NCBI GenBank assembly: GCA_902789365.1
Contig: CADANQ010000005.1
Span: forward strand, 1-61,713
Source: an uncultured Eubacteriales bacterium
Lineage (GTDB): Bacteria; Bacillota; Clostridia; Christensenellales; Aristaeellaceae
Length of the DNA: 61,713 nt
Direction of reading: 5' to 3'
Position numbers and translations under genes: made by a program. The notes under the pieces were generated by a model. It saw only the letters and a list, made by a program, of their open reading frames with translations, did not search any database and was not told where the DNA came from. This document shows, piece after piece, positions 38,466-46,517 of this stretch (position 1 is its first letter; every line of letters starts with the position of its first letter).

Positions 38466-39077
38466 ATGTTCGCTTATCTTGAGGGCGCCGTGGCGGAAAA
38501 GGACCTGAACACCCTGGTCCTGGACGTATCCGGCGTCGGCTGGCAGATCACCTGCTCCATGAACACCCTGAGCGCGGCCCCGGAGACCGGCGCCGTGATG
38601 AAGGTCTACACCCATCTGAGCGTAAGGGAGGACGGGGCGGAGCTGTTCGGCTTCGCCACCCGGGAGGAAAGGGCCATGTTCCGCTCCCTGACCCAGGTCA
38701 GCGGCATCGGGCCCAAAACGGCGGTGCAGATCCTGTCCTCCATGCCCCTCAGGGATTTGACGCGGGCCATTATGGAGGGCGACGTCACAGCCCTGAGCCG
38801 CGCCCAGGGCGTGGGCAAGAAGACCGCCCAAAGGATCGCTTTGGAGCTCAAGGGCAAGGTCAGCGACGACGAGCTCCGGGCCATCCTCGGCGACGAGGCG
38901 GGGACCGTGTCCGCGGCGGCGGTGCGGACCAAAGCGCCGGATTACGAGGCGGACGCCATGGCCGCGCTGCAGAGCCTGGGCTATACCCCCCAGGAGGCCC
39001 GGAAGGCCCTGGACAAGTGCCGGGGAATGACCGAGGACGCCAACGAGCTTCTGCGCCTGGCCCTGAGGAGCATGTGA
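38466..39077 (+). CDS. ruvA: Holliday junction branch migration protein RuvA
   Basis: A 203-residue junction-binding tetramer subunit. The OB-fold N-terminal domain ('[26 protein letters not shown]'), tandem HhH motifs ('[16 protein letters not shown]' about 77-92 and '[14 protein letters not shown]' about 117-130) and the C-terminal UBA-like domain ('[16 protein letters not shown]') are all present. It targets RuvB to junctions. Placed 72 bases after ruvC; the ATG follows ACAGGAGAGAAAAAAC. Confidence 0.97.
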   Translation: MFAYLEGAVAEKDLNTLVLDVSGVGWQITCSMNTLSAAPETGAVMKVYTHLSVREDGAELFGFATREERAMFRSLTQVSGIGPKTAVQILSSMPLRDLTRAIMEGDVTALSRAQGVGKKTAQRIALELKGKVSDDELRAILGDEAGTVSAAAVRTKAPDYEADAMAALQSLGYTPQEARKALDKCRGMTEDANELLRLALRSM

Positions 39078-39117
39078 CCCTTTTTTCAACCCCGACTCTC
39101 TTATCAGGAGAATAAAG

Positions 39118-40164
39118 ATGAACGAAACAGACAGGCTGCTCAGCGCGCAGCTGCGCCCCGAAGACGCGGAAAGCGAGATAAGCCTCCGGCCCCGGACCCT
39201 TCGGGAATACGTGGGGCAGGAGAAAATGCGCCGCAGCCTTCAGATGTATATCGAGGCTGCCCTGCAGCGGCACGAGCCCCTGGACCATATCCTTCTGTCG
39301 GGCCCGCCGGGCCTTGGCAAGACCACCATGGCGGAGATCGTTGCGGCGGAAATGGGCCAGAACATCCGCATCACCTCCGGCCCGGCCATCACCCGTCCCG
39401 GGGACCTGGCCTCCATCCTGACCAATATGGACAAGGGGGACGTGCTCTTTATCGACGAGATCCACCGGCTTCCCCGCACCGTGGAGGAGATCCTGTACCC
39501 CGCCATGGAGGACCATGTGCTGGATATCATGATCGGCAAGGGCCCCATGGCCCGTTCCATGCGGGTGGACCTGCCGCGCTTTACCCTGATCGGGGCCACC
39601 ACCCGCCAGGGCATGCTGTCCCATCCCCTCAGGGACCGGTTCGGGATCATCTATACCCTGGAGCTCTACACCCCGGAGGAACTGATGCGGATCGTATCCC
39701 GGTCCGCCGGGATCCTGGGGGTGAGGTACGAGGAGGAGGGGCTGATGGAGATCGCCCGGCGGTCCCGGGGAACGCCCCGAATCGCCAACCGGATGCTGAA
39801 AAGGGTGCGGGATTACGCCCAATTGAAAAGCGGCGGCGTGATCACCCTGGAAAGCGCCCGGCAGGGCATCGACCTGCTGGAGGTGGACGAAATGGGCCTG
39901 GACCGGATGGACCGGGAGATCCTGCGGGTGCTGACCTCGGTGTTCGCCGGGCGGCCCGTGGGCCTGGACACCCTGGCCGCGGCGGTCAACGAGGACCCGG
40001 GCACCATCGAGGACGTGTACGAGCCTTTCCTGATGCAGCAGGGGCTGATCATGCGCACCCGCTCCGGACGGGTGGCCACGCCCCAGGGCTACCGGCACCT
40101 GGACCTGACCCCGCCCCCCGAAGAGGCCGGCGGGACCGGATGCGAACAGACCAGCCTGATATAA
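39118..40164 (+). CDS. ruvB: Holliday junction branch migration helicase RuvB
   Basis: A 348-residue AAA+ ATPase that drives branch migration with RuvA. Walker A 'GPPGLGKTT' (about 62-70), Walker B 'FIDEIHR' (about 112-118), sensor '[12 protein letters not shown]', and the C-terminal winged helix ending '[14 protein letters not shown]' are conserved. Length is typical. It follows ruvA after 40 bases, with CAGGAGAATAAAG as ribosome site. Confidence 0.98.
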   Translation: MNETDRLLSAQLRPEDAESEISLRPRTLREYVGQEKMRRSLQMYIEAALQRHEPLDHILLSGPPGLGKTTMAEIVAAEMGQNIRITSGPAITRPGDLASILTNMDKGDVLFIDEIHRLPRTVEEILYPAMEDHVLDIMIGKGPMARSMRVDLPRFTLIGATTRQGMLSHPLRDRFGIIYTLELYTPEELMRIVSRSAGILGVRYEEEGLMEIARRSRGTPRIANRMLKRVRDYAQLKSGGVITLESARQGIDLLEVDEMGLDRMDREILRVLTSVFAGRPVGLDTLAAAVNEDPGTIEDVYEPFLMQQGLIMRTRSGRVATPQGYRHLDLTPPPEEAGGTGCEQTSLI

Positions 40165-40209
40165 AAAGCGGAACCGCCGGGCGCGCCCCGGACTGAGAGG
40201 AGATAAAAA

Positions 40210-41439
40210 ATGGAAAACGTGGAAGACCGGTTTTTAAGGTACGCGGGCATCCTGACCGCCTCCGACGAGGACGCCGGGAAGACCAATCCCTCCACGGACT
40301 GCCAGTTCGACCTGGCGAGGCTGCTGGAAAAGGAAATGAAGGAACTGGGCCTTGAGGAAGTGCGGCTTACGGACCGCTGCTATGTGTACGGCGTCCTGCC
40401 CGCGTCCCCGGGAATGGAAAACGAAAAATGCCTGGGCCTGATCGCCCACATGGACACCGTCAACTGCGTTCCGGCCGCGCCGCTGAAGGCCCGCAAGCTG
40501 ACGTACAGGGGCGGCGACATCACCCTGAACGCCGAAAAGGGCATTGTGATGCGGGAAAAGGACTTTGAAAGCCTGCAAAAGGTCCGCGGACATGAACTGA
40601 TCGTGACCGACGGCACCACCTGCCTCGGCGCCGACGACAAGGCCGGCGTCGCCGAGATCATGGCGCTGATGGAGTATTACCGGGAGCATCCGGAGGCAAG
40701 GCACGGAAGGATCGCCGTGGGCTTTACCCCGGACGAGGAGATCGGTTGCGGGGCGGACTACTTTGACGTCGGCGGTTTCGGGGCGGAATACGCCTACACC
40801 GTGGACGGCGGGGAGGCAAACGAAATCGAGGTGGAAACCTTCAACGCCGCTTCCCTTTCGGTGAGGGTGAAGGGGCTTTCCATCCATCCCGGAAGCGCCA
40901 AGGACAAAATGGTGAACGCCTGCAAAGTGGCCATGGAATTCGATTCCCTGCTTCCGGAGGCCGAGACGCCGGAGCATACCGAGGGCAGGGAGGGGTTTTA
41001 CCACCTGTGCGACATGACCGGCGGCGTGGACCACGCCGTGCTGCGCTACATCATCCGGGATCACGACCGGGAAAAATTCGAAGAACGCAAGGCCTTTGTC
41101 CGCCGCGCCGCGGATTACCTGAACGGGAAATATCCCGAGGGTACCGTGGAGATCGAGATCCGGGATTCCTACTTTAACATGGCGGAGATCCTGAAGGACA
41201 TGCCGGAGGTGGCGGAACGGGCCCGCCGGGCGATCCGCCGGGCCGGCATGGAGCCCGTGTCCCATCCGGTGCGGGGCGGGACCGACGGCAGCCGCCTCAC
41301 CTTCATGGGCCTGCCCTGTCCCAACCTGGGGACCGGCGGGCGCAACTGCCACGGGGTGTACGAATACGCAAGCGTGAACGAGATGCGCGCCGTGGTGGAG
41401 GTCCTGAAGGTGCTGACCGGCCCGCAGGACGGGGAATGA
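40210..41439 (+). CDS. pepT: Peptidase T (tripeptide aminopeptidase)
   Basis: A 409-residue M20B metallopeptidase that releases the N-terminal residue of tripeptides in the cytosol. 'GLIAHMDTV' (about 76-84, first zinc ligand), 'CLGADDKAGVAEIMAL' (about 138-153), 'GFTPDEEIGCGADYFD' and 'GGTDGSRLTFMGLPCPNLGTGGRNCHG' (about 356-382 in parts) match the family. It starts 45 bases after ruvB with AGAGGAGATAAAAA and may be part of the same transcript. Confidence 0.96.
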   Translation: MENVEDRFLRYAGILTASDEDAGKTNPSTDCQFDLARLLEKEMKELGLEEVRLTDRCYVYGVLPASPGMENEKCLGLIAHMDTVNCVPAAPLKARKLTYRGGDITLNAEKGIVMREKDFESLQKVRGHELIVTDGTTCLGADDKAGVAEIMALMEYYREHPEARHGRIAVGFTPDEEIGCGADYFDVGGFGAEYAYTVDGGEANEIEVETFNAASLSVRVKGLSIHPGSAKDKMVNACKVAMEFDSLLPEAETPEHTEGREGFYHLCDMTGGVDHAVLRYIIRDHDREKFEERKAFVRRAADYLNGKYPEGTVEIEIRDSYFNMAEILKDMPEVAERARRAIRRAGMEPVSHPVRGGTDGSRLTFMGLPCPNLGTGGRNCHGVYEYASVNEMRAVVEVLKVLTGPQDGE

Positions 41440-41489
41440 AACCCGCGCCGCTTTCGTTGCATCAATGAGCGCGGCAAAGGAATCGGAGC

Positions 41490-43052
41490 ATGGTGAAGAA
41501 GCACGGCGCGGAAAAAAAACCGGGGAAAAACGCGAAAAGAGACACTGAAAGAAACGCGAAAAAAGGCGCAAAAAGAGGCGCGAAAAAAAGCGCAAAAAAA
41601 GGCGCGGCGCTCGCCGGGGCCGCCCTGGCCCTTGCGGCGGTCCTTGCGGCATGGCTCTTTTTCGGGGCCGCCCCGCGCCTTCGGGCAAGGACCGACGCGC
41701 CGACGGACGCGGACAGGATCGGCCTGAATGTGGTGATGCATCCCGAGGACGGGACCTGCGCCGTGACGGAGCGCATCGCCTTTGTCAACCGCACGGGGAA
41801 GGTTCTGGATCACACGGTGGTGCGGTTTTATCTGAACGCTTTTTCGGACGCGGAGACCTGCCCCCTTTCCCGGTCGGAGATTTTTGACCGGGTGTTCCCG
41901 GAGGGCTTTTCCCCCGGGTGCGTTACCCTGCAGGGGGTAAGGATCGGGGACGCGGCGGCGGAATGCGCCTGGCTGGACAGCCTGAGGACCGCCCTGAGGG
42001 TATCCGTCGGACCTCTCGCCCCCGGCGAGGAATGCGAGATCGTCCTCAACTACGTCCTGACGGTGCCGGAATGCGGTTTCCGCTGCGGCCGAAGCGAGAA
42101 CGTATGGCTGCTGGGCGGCGCCTTCGGCGTCCCGGCCGTATGGGACGATGAAAAAGGCGATTTCCGTCAGGATCCCTTTACGGCGCTCGGCGCGCCTTTC
42201 CTTGCGGACACGGCGGTATATACCGTGACGGCGGTCCCGGGGGACGGATGGCAAGCCGCGGCGTCGTGCCCGCTGGAGGTGGAAAACGGCGTCCTGAAGG
42301 GCCGGGAATTTGCGGGGCGCGAGATGGCCGTCCTTTTTTACCGCGGCATGGAGATGCGCTCCGCCGTTTTCGGGGACGCAAGCGTCCGCTTCGCGGCAAA
42401 AAAGGACCTGAAGGAAGCGGACCGGGTGGTCCGGCGCGCCGCGGAGGTCCTTGCGGCCTGTCAGGAGGCGTACGGCCCCTGTCCGTGGGATACGCTGACC
42501 ATCCTGGCGGCGCCCATGGCCGCGGAGGAAACGACCTTCCCGGGACTGATCGTGCTGTCGGAGGATTTGTTCAGGGGGGACGAGATATGGGAGCTGCCCC
42601 TGGCCCGGGGCGCGGCCCGGCAGTGGTTTGGCTGCATGGCCGGCGCGGACCGGTTTTCCGATCCCTGGCAGGAGGAGGCGCTGTGCCGCTGGGCGGTATT
42701 GAACTATGTCGGCAAAAAGTACGGGGCCCGCTCCAGGGAGCTGCTGGAGGAGGAATACGCCGAAATGCCGATGCGGGAGACCGTGACGGCGTATCTGACC
42801 CCCGGATCGCCGCTGGAACGCTTCGAGGACCCGGACGATTACGAGACCGTGGCCTGCGGGCGGGGGACCGCCTTCCTCAGGGCGCTGGATATCCGCATGG
42901 AGGGCGGGCTGGACGGCATGCTGCGCTCTTACGCGGAACGGTTCGCCTGGAAAAGGGCGTCCCGGCGGGATTTTGAGGCGCTTCTCGCGGAATGGACCGG
43001 GCAGGACCTGTCGGGAATGGCCCTGGATTACCTGGATACGCTGATCCGGTAA
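41490..43052 (+). CDS. M1-like pseudopeptidase with Lys/Arg-rich N-terminal tail
   Basis: A 520-residue membrane-anchored protein. Residues 1-37 are a basic AKK/KGAKR tail, residues about 38-60 a single membrane helix, followed by an M1 aminopeptidase-like ectodomain: N-terminal saddle strands ('GTCAVTERIAFVNRTGK'), 'ETTFPGLIVLS' (equivalent of the GxMEN region) and a C-terminal helical end ('DFEALLAEWTGQDLS'). Where M1 enzymes have HExxHQWWG, this reads RGAARQWFG (about 371-379), and the downstream glutamate region reads DPWQEEALCRW. Zinc binding is therefore lost and peptidase activity improbable. It heads an envelope gene cluster. Confidence 0.75.
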   Translation: MVKKHGAEKKPGKNAKRDTERNAKKGAKRGAKKSAKKGAALAGAALALAAVLAAWLFFGAAPRLRARTDAPTDADRIGLNVVMHPEDGTCAVTERIAFVNRTGKVLDHTVVRFYLNAFSDAETCPLSRSEIFDRVFPEGFSPGCVTLQGVRIGDAAAECAWLDSLRTALRVSVGPLAPGEECEIVLNYVLTVPECGFRCGRSENVWLLGGAFGVPAVWDDEKGDFRQDPFTALGAPFLADTAVYTVTAVPGDGWQAAASCPLEVENGVLKGREFAGREMAVLFYRGMEMRSAVFGDASVRFAAKKDLKEADRVVRRAAEVLAACQEAYGPCPWDTLTILAAPMAAEETTFPGLIVLSEDLFRGDEIWELPLARGAARQWFGCMAGADRFSDPWQEEALCRWAVLNYVGKKYGARSRELLEEEYAEMPMRETVTAYLTPGSPLERFEDPDDYETVACGRGTAFLRALDIRMEGGLDGMLRSYAERFAWKRASRRDFEALLAEWTGQDLSGMALDYLDTLIR

Positions 43053-43073
43053 AAAAACGGAAGGAAAAACAAC

Positions 43074-44186
43074 ATGGACAAAAAGGAATGCTGCGTGCTG
43101 ATCCCCTCCCTGTCGCCGGACGAGCGTCTGGTGACCTACACGGATGAACTGCTGGAGGCAGGCTTCGGGTGCGTCCTTGTGATTGACGACGGCTCGGCGC
43201 CGGAATACCAGCCGATTTTCGAAAGGCTGGCCCAGCGGGACAGATGCCATGTGGAGCACCACGACGTCAACCACGGCAAGGGCCGGGCCCTGCGGACGGG
43301 ATTTAAGTGGATAGCGGACTTTACCGCCTTCCGCGGGGTGGTCACCGCCGATTCCGACGGCCAGCACACGGTGGAGGATGCGCTGAACCTGTGCGCGCTT
43401 TTGAAGGACGATGAGGACGAGCTGCTGCTGGGCAGCCGGGATTTTTCGAAAAACAGCGTGCAGGTGCCCCCCAAGTCCAGGGTCGGGAACCGCATCACGT
43501 CGGCGGTGTTCCGCCTCCTGTACGGGCCGTCCCTCCCGGATACCCAGACCGGCCTGAGGGCCTTCAGGCGGGAGATGATCCCGATGATGCTGGAGGTGAC
43601 CGGCGACCGGTTCGAGTATGAAATGAACCAGCTGATCGTCTGCGCCACAAGGAAGATCCCGATGACCCCGGTGGGGATCCATACCATCTACCACGACGAA
43701 AACAAGGGGACCCATTTCCACCCCATCAGGGATTCCTGGCGGATCTATAAGCTGATCCTGGGCAATTTTTTCCGCTACGGCGCGGCAAGCATCATATCCT
43801 TCCTGGTGGATTACGCGGTGCTGAGCCTGATCATGTTCTGGATTTTTTCGGGCCGCGCGGAGGACACCATCCTGCTGCTCGGGATTCCCTTCAGGTTCCG
43901 GGCCCTGGTGGCGGCCCCCATCGCGAGGCTATGCTCGGCGCCGGTCAATTACCTGCTGAACCGTAATTACGTGTTCAAAGCCGGCCGGGACCCCTCCGCG
44001 GTGAAGCGCTACTTTGTTTTGTGCGTGTGCTCCCTTGCGGTGACCACGCTTCTCTTCGGGTTCCTTGACCACTTCGTCAATACGGCCTTCCTGCACATCC
44101 TTCTCAAGGTCGTCATCGACGTGGCGATGTATTTTGTCAATTACCGTTTTCAGCAGGGCTGGGTGTTCAAGAAGACCCGGTCCTGA
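43074..44186 (+). CDS. GT2 glycosyltransferase fused to GtrA-like membrane domain
   Basis: A 370-residue fusion. Residues 1-215: GT-A fold glycosyltransferase 2 with 'VLIPSLSPDERL', 'VIDDGS' and the metal-binding 'DSDGQHT' (about 101-107); 'QTGLRAF' matches polyprenyl-phosphate glycosyltransferases. Residues about 230-368: GtrA-like domain with four membrane helices ('FRYGAASIISFLVDYAVLSL'; 'PVNYLLNRNYVF'). Such proteins make and flip undecaprenyl-linked sugars for envelope modification. It starts 21 bases after the pseudopeptidase gene (RBS GGAAGG) and is followed by the NAGPA-domain gene. Confidence 0.92.
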   Translation: MDKKECCVLIPSLSPDERLVTYTDELLEAGFGCVLVIDDGSAPEYQPIFERLAQRDRCHVEHHDVNHGKGRALRTGFKWIADFTAFRGVVTADSDGQHTVEDALNLCALLKDDEDELLLGSRDFSKNSVQVPPKSRVGNRITSAVFRLLYGPSLPDTQTGLRAFRREMIPMMLEVTGDRFEYEMNQLIVCATRKIPMTPVGIHTIYHDENKGTHFHPIRDSWRIYKLILGNFFRYGAASIISFLVDYAVLSLIMFWIFSGRAEDTILLLGIPFRFRALVAAPIARLCSAPVNYLLNRNYVFKAGRDPSAVKRYFVLCVCSLAVTTLLFGFLDHFVNTAFLHILLKVVIDVAMYFVNYRFQQGWVFKKTRS

Positions 44187-44212
44187 GAAATGCGCGAAAG
44201 GAAGACAGAAAC

Positions 44213-45142
44213 ATGAAAAAAAGCGTTCGTATCCTTTTGGCCGCGGTGTGCGTGTTGATGTGCCTGTGCCTGCCCTTCATTCTCTGCTCGGCCTCGTCCC
44301 TGGCGGAGGAAACGGGGGAAACGGAAACGGCTGCCCCGAAGGCCTTGCCGGTGGATTTTTCCGCGGGCTCCGCGCCCGATCCCGACGGCTGGACCGAGAA
44401 CGGCTACAGCGACGATACCATCACCGTGCGTGCGGAAACCCGCGAGGAGGACGGGGTGATCTGGCGGATTATCTATGTGGACATCGCCCATCCCAGCCAG
44501 CTGCGCACCGCCACGGCGGGCAAGCTGTCCTCCACCAAGGTGGCCAGGCCCTCGTCGATGGCGGAAAGCAAGAACGCCATCGCGGCCATCAACGGGGATT
44601 ATTTTTCCAACGATCCCAACAAGACCACCTTTGAATACCGCCAGGGCCAGAAGATCCGTCAGAAGACCAACAAAAAGAAGGACCTGCTGATCATCGACAT
44701 GGACGGTAACTTCCATACCTTCATCAAGTGCGGCGCCGACGGCAAGGCGGAACTTGAAAAGTATCTGGACGAGGGCGGTACCGTCATGGATGCCTTCACC
44801 TTCGGTCCGGTGCTGGTCAAGGGCGGGATGCGCATGCGGATGGATACGGAATACGGCTACAATCCCAACGGCAGGGAGCCCCGGGCGGCCATCGGCCAGA
44901 TGGGGGAACTGAGCTACGTCCTGGTGGTGGCGGAGGGCCGCAGCGCTTCCAGCGACGGCGTGACCCATCAGGAGCTGGCGGACTTCATGTTCGGCCTGGG
45001 CTGTATCGAGGCTTTTAACCTGGACGGCGGAAACAGCGCCACGCTGATTTTCCACGGTGATTTCTATATGAACCGTACCCCCTCCTCGGAGCGCTCCCAA
45101 AGCGACATCATCTATTTTGCTTCGGCCAGAGAAGCCGAGTAA
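44213..45142 (+). CDS. Secreted phosphodiester glycosidase (NAGPA domain) protein
   Basis: A 309-residue exported protein: signal peptide about 1-31, short linker, then a NAGPA domain (about 60-300) with 'AIAAINGDYF', 'DAFTFGPVLVKGG', 'PRAAIGQMGELSYVLVVAEG' and 'GCIEAFNLDGGNSATLIFHG'. The NDGDYF-type and DGGxS motifs hold the catalytic residues. NAGPA proteins remove GlcNAc from phosphodiester-linked glycans, which suggests processing of a phosphate-containing cell-surface polymer. 27 bases after the GT2 gene; start after GCGAAAGGAAGACAGAAAC. Confidence 0.9.
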   Translation: MKKSVRILLAAVCVLMCLCLPFILCSASSLAEETGETETAAPKALPVDFSAGSAPDPDGWTENGYSDDTITVRAETREEDGVIWRIIYVDIAHPSQLRTATAGKLSSTKVARPSSMAESKNAIAAINGDYFSNDPNKTTFEYRQGQKIRQKTNKKKDLLIIDMDGNFHTFIKCGADGKAELEKYLDEGGTVMDAFTFGPVLVKGGMRMRMDTEYGYNPNGREPRAAIGQMGELSYVLVVAEGRSASSDGVTHQELADFMFGLGCIEAFNLDGGNSATLIFHGDFYMNRTPSSERSQSDIIYFASAREAE

Positions 45143-45154
45143 GGAGGCAAAAGC

Positions 45155-46171
45155 ATGTTTGCCTTGGCTGAAGACGCTCCGCAGACCGTGTTCCTTGGGG
45201 TCAGGGTCTATGCCTGGGGGCTGTACTGCTTCTTCGGGGCGGCGTTGTGCCTGCTGGCGGTCCTGTTCCACAGCCGCGGAAAAATGAAAAAAGGGACGGC
45301 AGCCCTGTTTGGCGTTCTGGCGCTGCCCCTGGGGCTTGCGCTCAGCCGCCTTCTGTACTGCCTGTTCGACGCAAGGATGCGGATGTTCGGGGATCTCCTT
45401 GACGGGAGCGTTGCCTGGGGGGAATACTTCGCCGACTTTTTCGGGGCCACCCTGGGGGGCTTCAGCATGTTCGGCGCATTGCTTGGAGGCGTCCTGGCGG
45501 CGCTTTTGTGCGCCCGGATCCTGAAGGAGGACAAATGGGCGCTGCTTGACGCCGCCGCCTGCGCCTTGATGCTGTTTATCGCCGCGGAGCGGCTGGGGGA
45601 GGGAAGGCTGGAGGATTTCGGCGTATCCCGGCCCCTGAACGAAAGGACGAGCCTGTGGGGGCTTTTCATCACTCACGGGGAATATGACGACTGCATTTCC
45701 ACCTATATGCTGGAATCCCTGACGGCCCTGGCGATCTTCGTGCTTCTGGAGTGGCGCAAGCCCAGGCTGGAGCGGGGGGACACCTTCCTGACCGGTGCCC
45801 TCGTTTTCGGTCTTTCCCAGGTCCTGATGGAAAGCCTCAGGTTTGACCAGCACATGCGCTTTTCCTTCGTAAGCGTGCAGCAGATCCTCGCCATGGGCTG
45901 CGCGGTATACGCCCTGTGGGTCTGGGCTGTGAGACTCCGGAGGCGGGGGATACGCACCCGGCTGCGTCCTGCCGCCTTCGCGGCGGTCCCGGCGGTGATC
46001 GGCCTGATCGTCTGGCTGGAATTTTTGATCGACCGCTCCGGCGTATCACGCCTTCTTCTTTACGCGGCCTATATCGCACTGCTGGCGTGCCCGCTTGTTA
46101 TCGGGCTTGGAATGAGGAACAAGCTCGCGAAGGCCGGCTCCGACGGGACGCAAGGCGCGGCCGTTATTTGA
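45155..46171 (+). CDS. Lgt-like membrane protein
   Basis: A 338-residue protein with about eight hydrophobic helices, related to prolipoprotein diacylglyceryl transferase. Recognisable pieces: 'GGFSMFGALLGGVLAALLCAR', 'AERLGEGRLEDFGVSRP' at the place of GGRxGNFxNxExxGxP, 'YMLESLTALAIFVLL' at LYExxL, and 'VFGLSQVLMESLR'. The conserved His/Tyr of the GG-x-x-x-H/Y-GG loop is Phe, and the GNF-N-E core is altered, so lipoprotein transfer may not be its role. Placed 12 bases after the NAGPA gene. A second, normal Lgt would be expected elsewhere. Confidence 0.75.
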   Translation: MFALAEDAPQTVFLGVRVYAWGLYCFFGAALCLLAVLFHSRGKMKKGTAALFGVLALPLGLALSRLLYCLFDARMRMFGDLLDGSVAWGEYFADFFGATLGGFSMFGALLGGVLAALLCARILKEDKWALLDAAACALMLFIAAERLGEGRLEDFGVSRPLNERTSLWGLFITHGEYDDCISTYMLESLTALAIFVLLEWRKPRLERGDTFLTGALVFGLSQVLMESLRFDQHMRFSFVSVQQILAMGCAVYALWVWAVRLRRRGIRTRLRPAAFAAVPAVIGLIVWLEFLIDRSGVSRLLLYAAYIALLACPLVIGLGMRNKLAKAGSDGTQGAAVI

Positions 46172-46190
46172 AAGCATCGGGAGGTTATCT

Positions 46191-46412
46191 ATGGACAAAG
46201 CGGAGATCGACCGGATCAATTTCCTGGCCAGGAAGAAAAAGGCCGAGGGGCTCACGAACGAGGAAACCCGCGAGCAGTGGGAGCTGAGGCAGAAATACCT
46301 CAAGGAATTCCGGGATTCCCTGCAGGGAACCCTGGACAGGGTATATGTTCAGCAGGAGGACGGAAGCTACAAAAAGCTTGAAAAGAAAAAACCGGCGCCG
46401 GATTCCGATTAA
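46191..46412 (+). CDS. DUF896 (YnzC-like) protein
   Basis: A 73-residue soluble protein with 'KAEIDRINFLARKKKAEGLTNEE' and 'EQWELRQKYLKEFR', diagnostic of DUF896, a short two-helix family linked with SOS-controlled genes in Bacillus. Its function is unknown. It starts 19 bases after the Lgt-like gene (RBS GGGAGGTTATCT). Confidence 0.95.
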   Translation: MDKAEIDRINFLARKKKAEGLTNEETREQWELRQKYLKEFRDSLQGTLDRVYVQQEDGSYKKLEKKKPAPDSD

Positions 46413-46447
46413 TCGGGCGGAAGCGCCGTCCTTCCTTAAAAAAACCC

Positions 46448-46476
46448 TTGCCCGAAAGCGAGTTTTCCTGTATAAT
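46448..46476 (+). promoter_or_regulatory. Sigma-A promoter of the PrsA-like gene
   Basis: TTGCCC (46448-46453), 17 bp, TATAAT (46471-46476), 41 bases before the ATG at 46518. Confidence 0.85.
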
Positions 46477-46517
46477 TGGCAGAGTTGCATAGTAAACAGA
46501 TTGGAGATGTCCACTTA

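Noticed and set aside
43074-44186. Separate genes for GT2 and GtrA
   Set aside because: The frame is continuous with no internal start signal, so a fusion is the correct reading.
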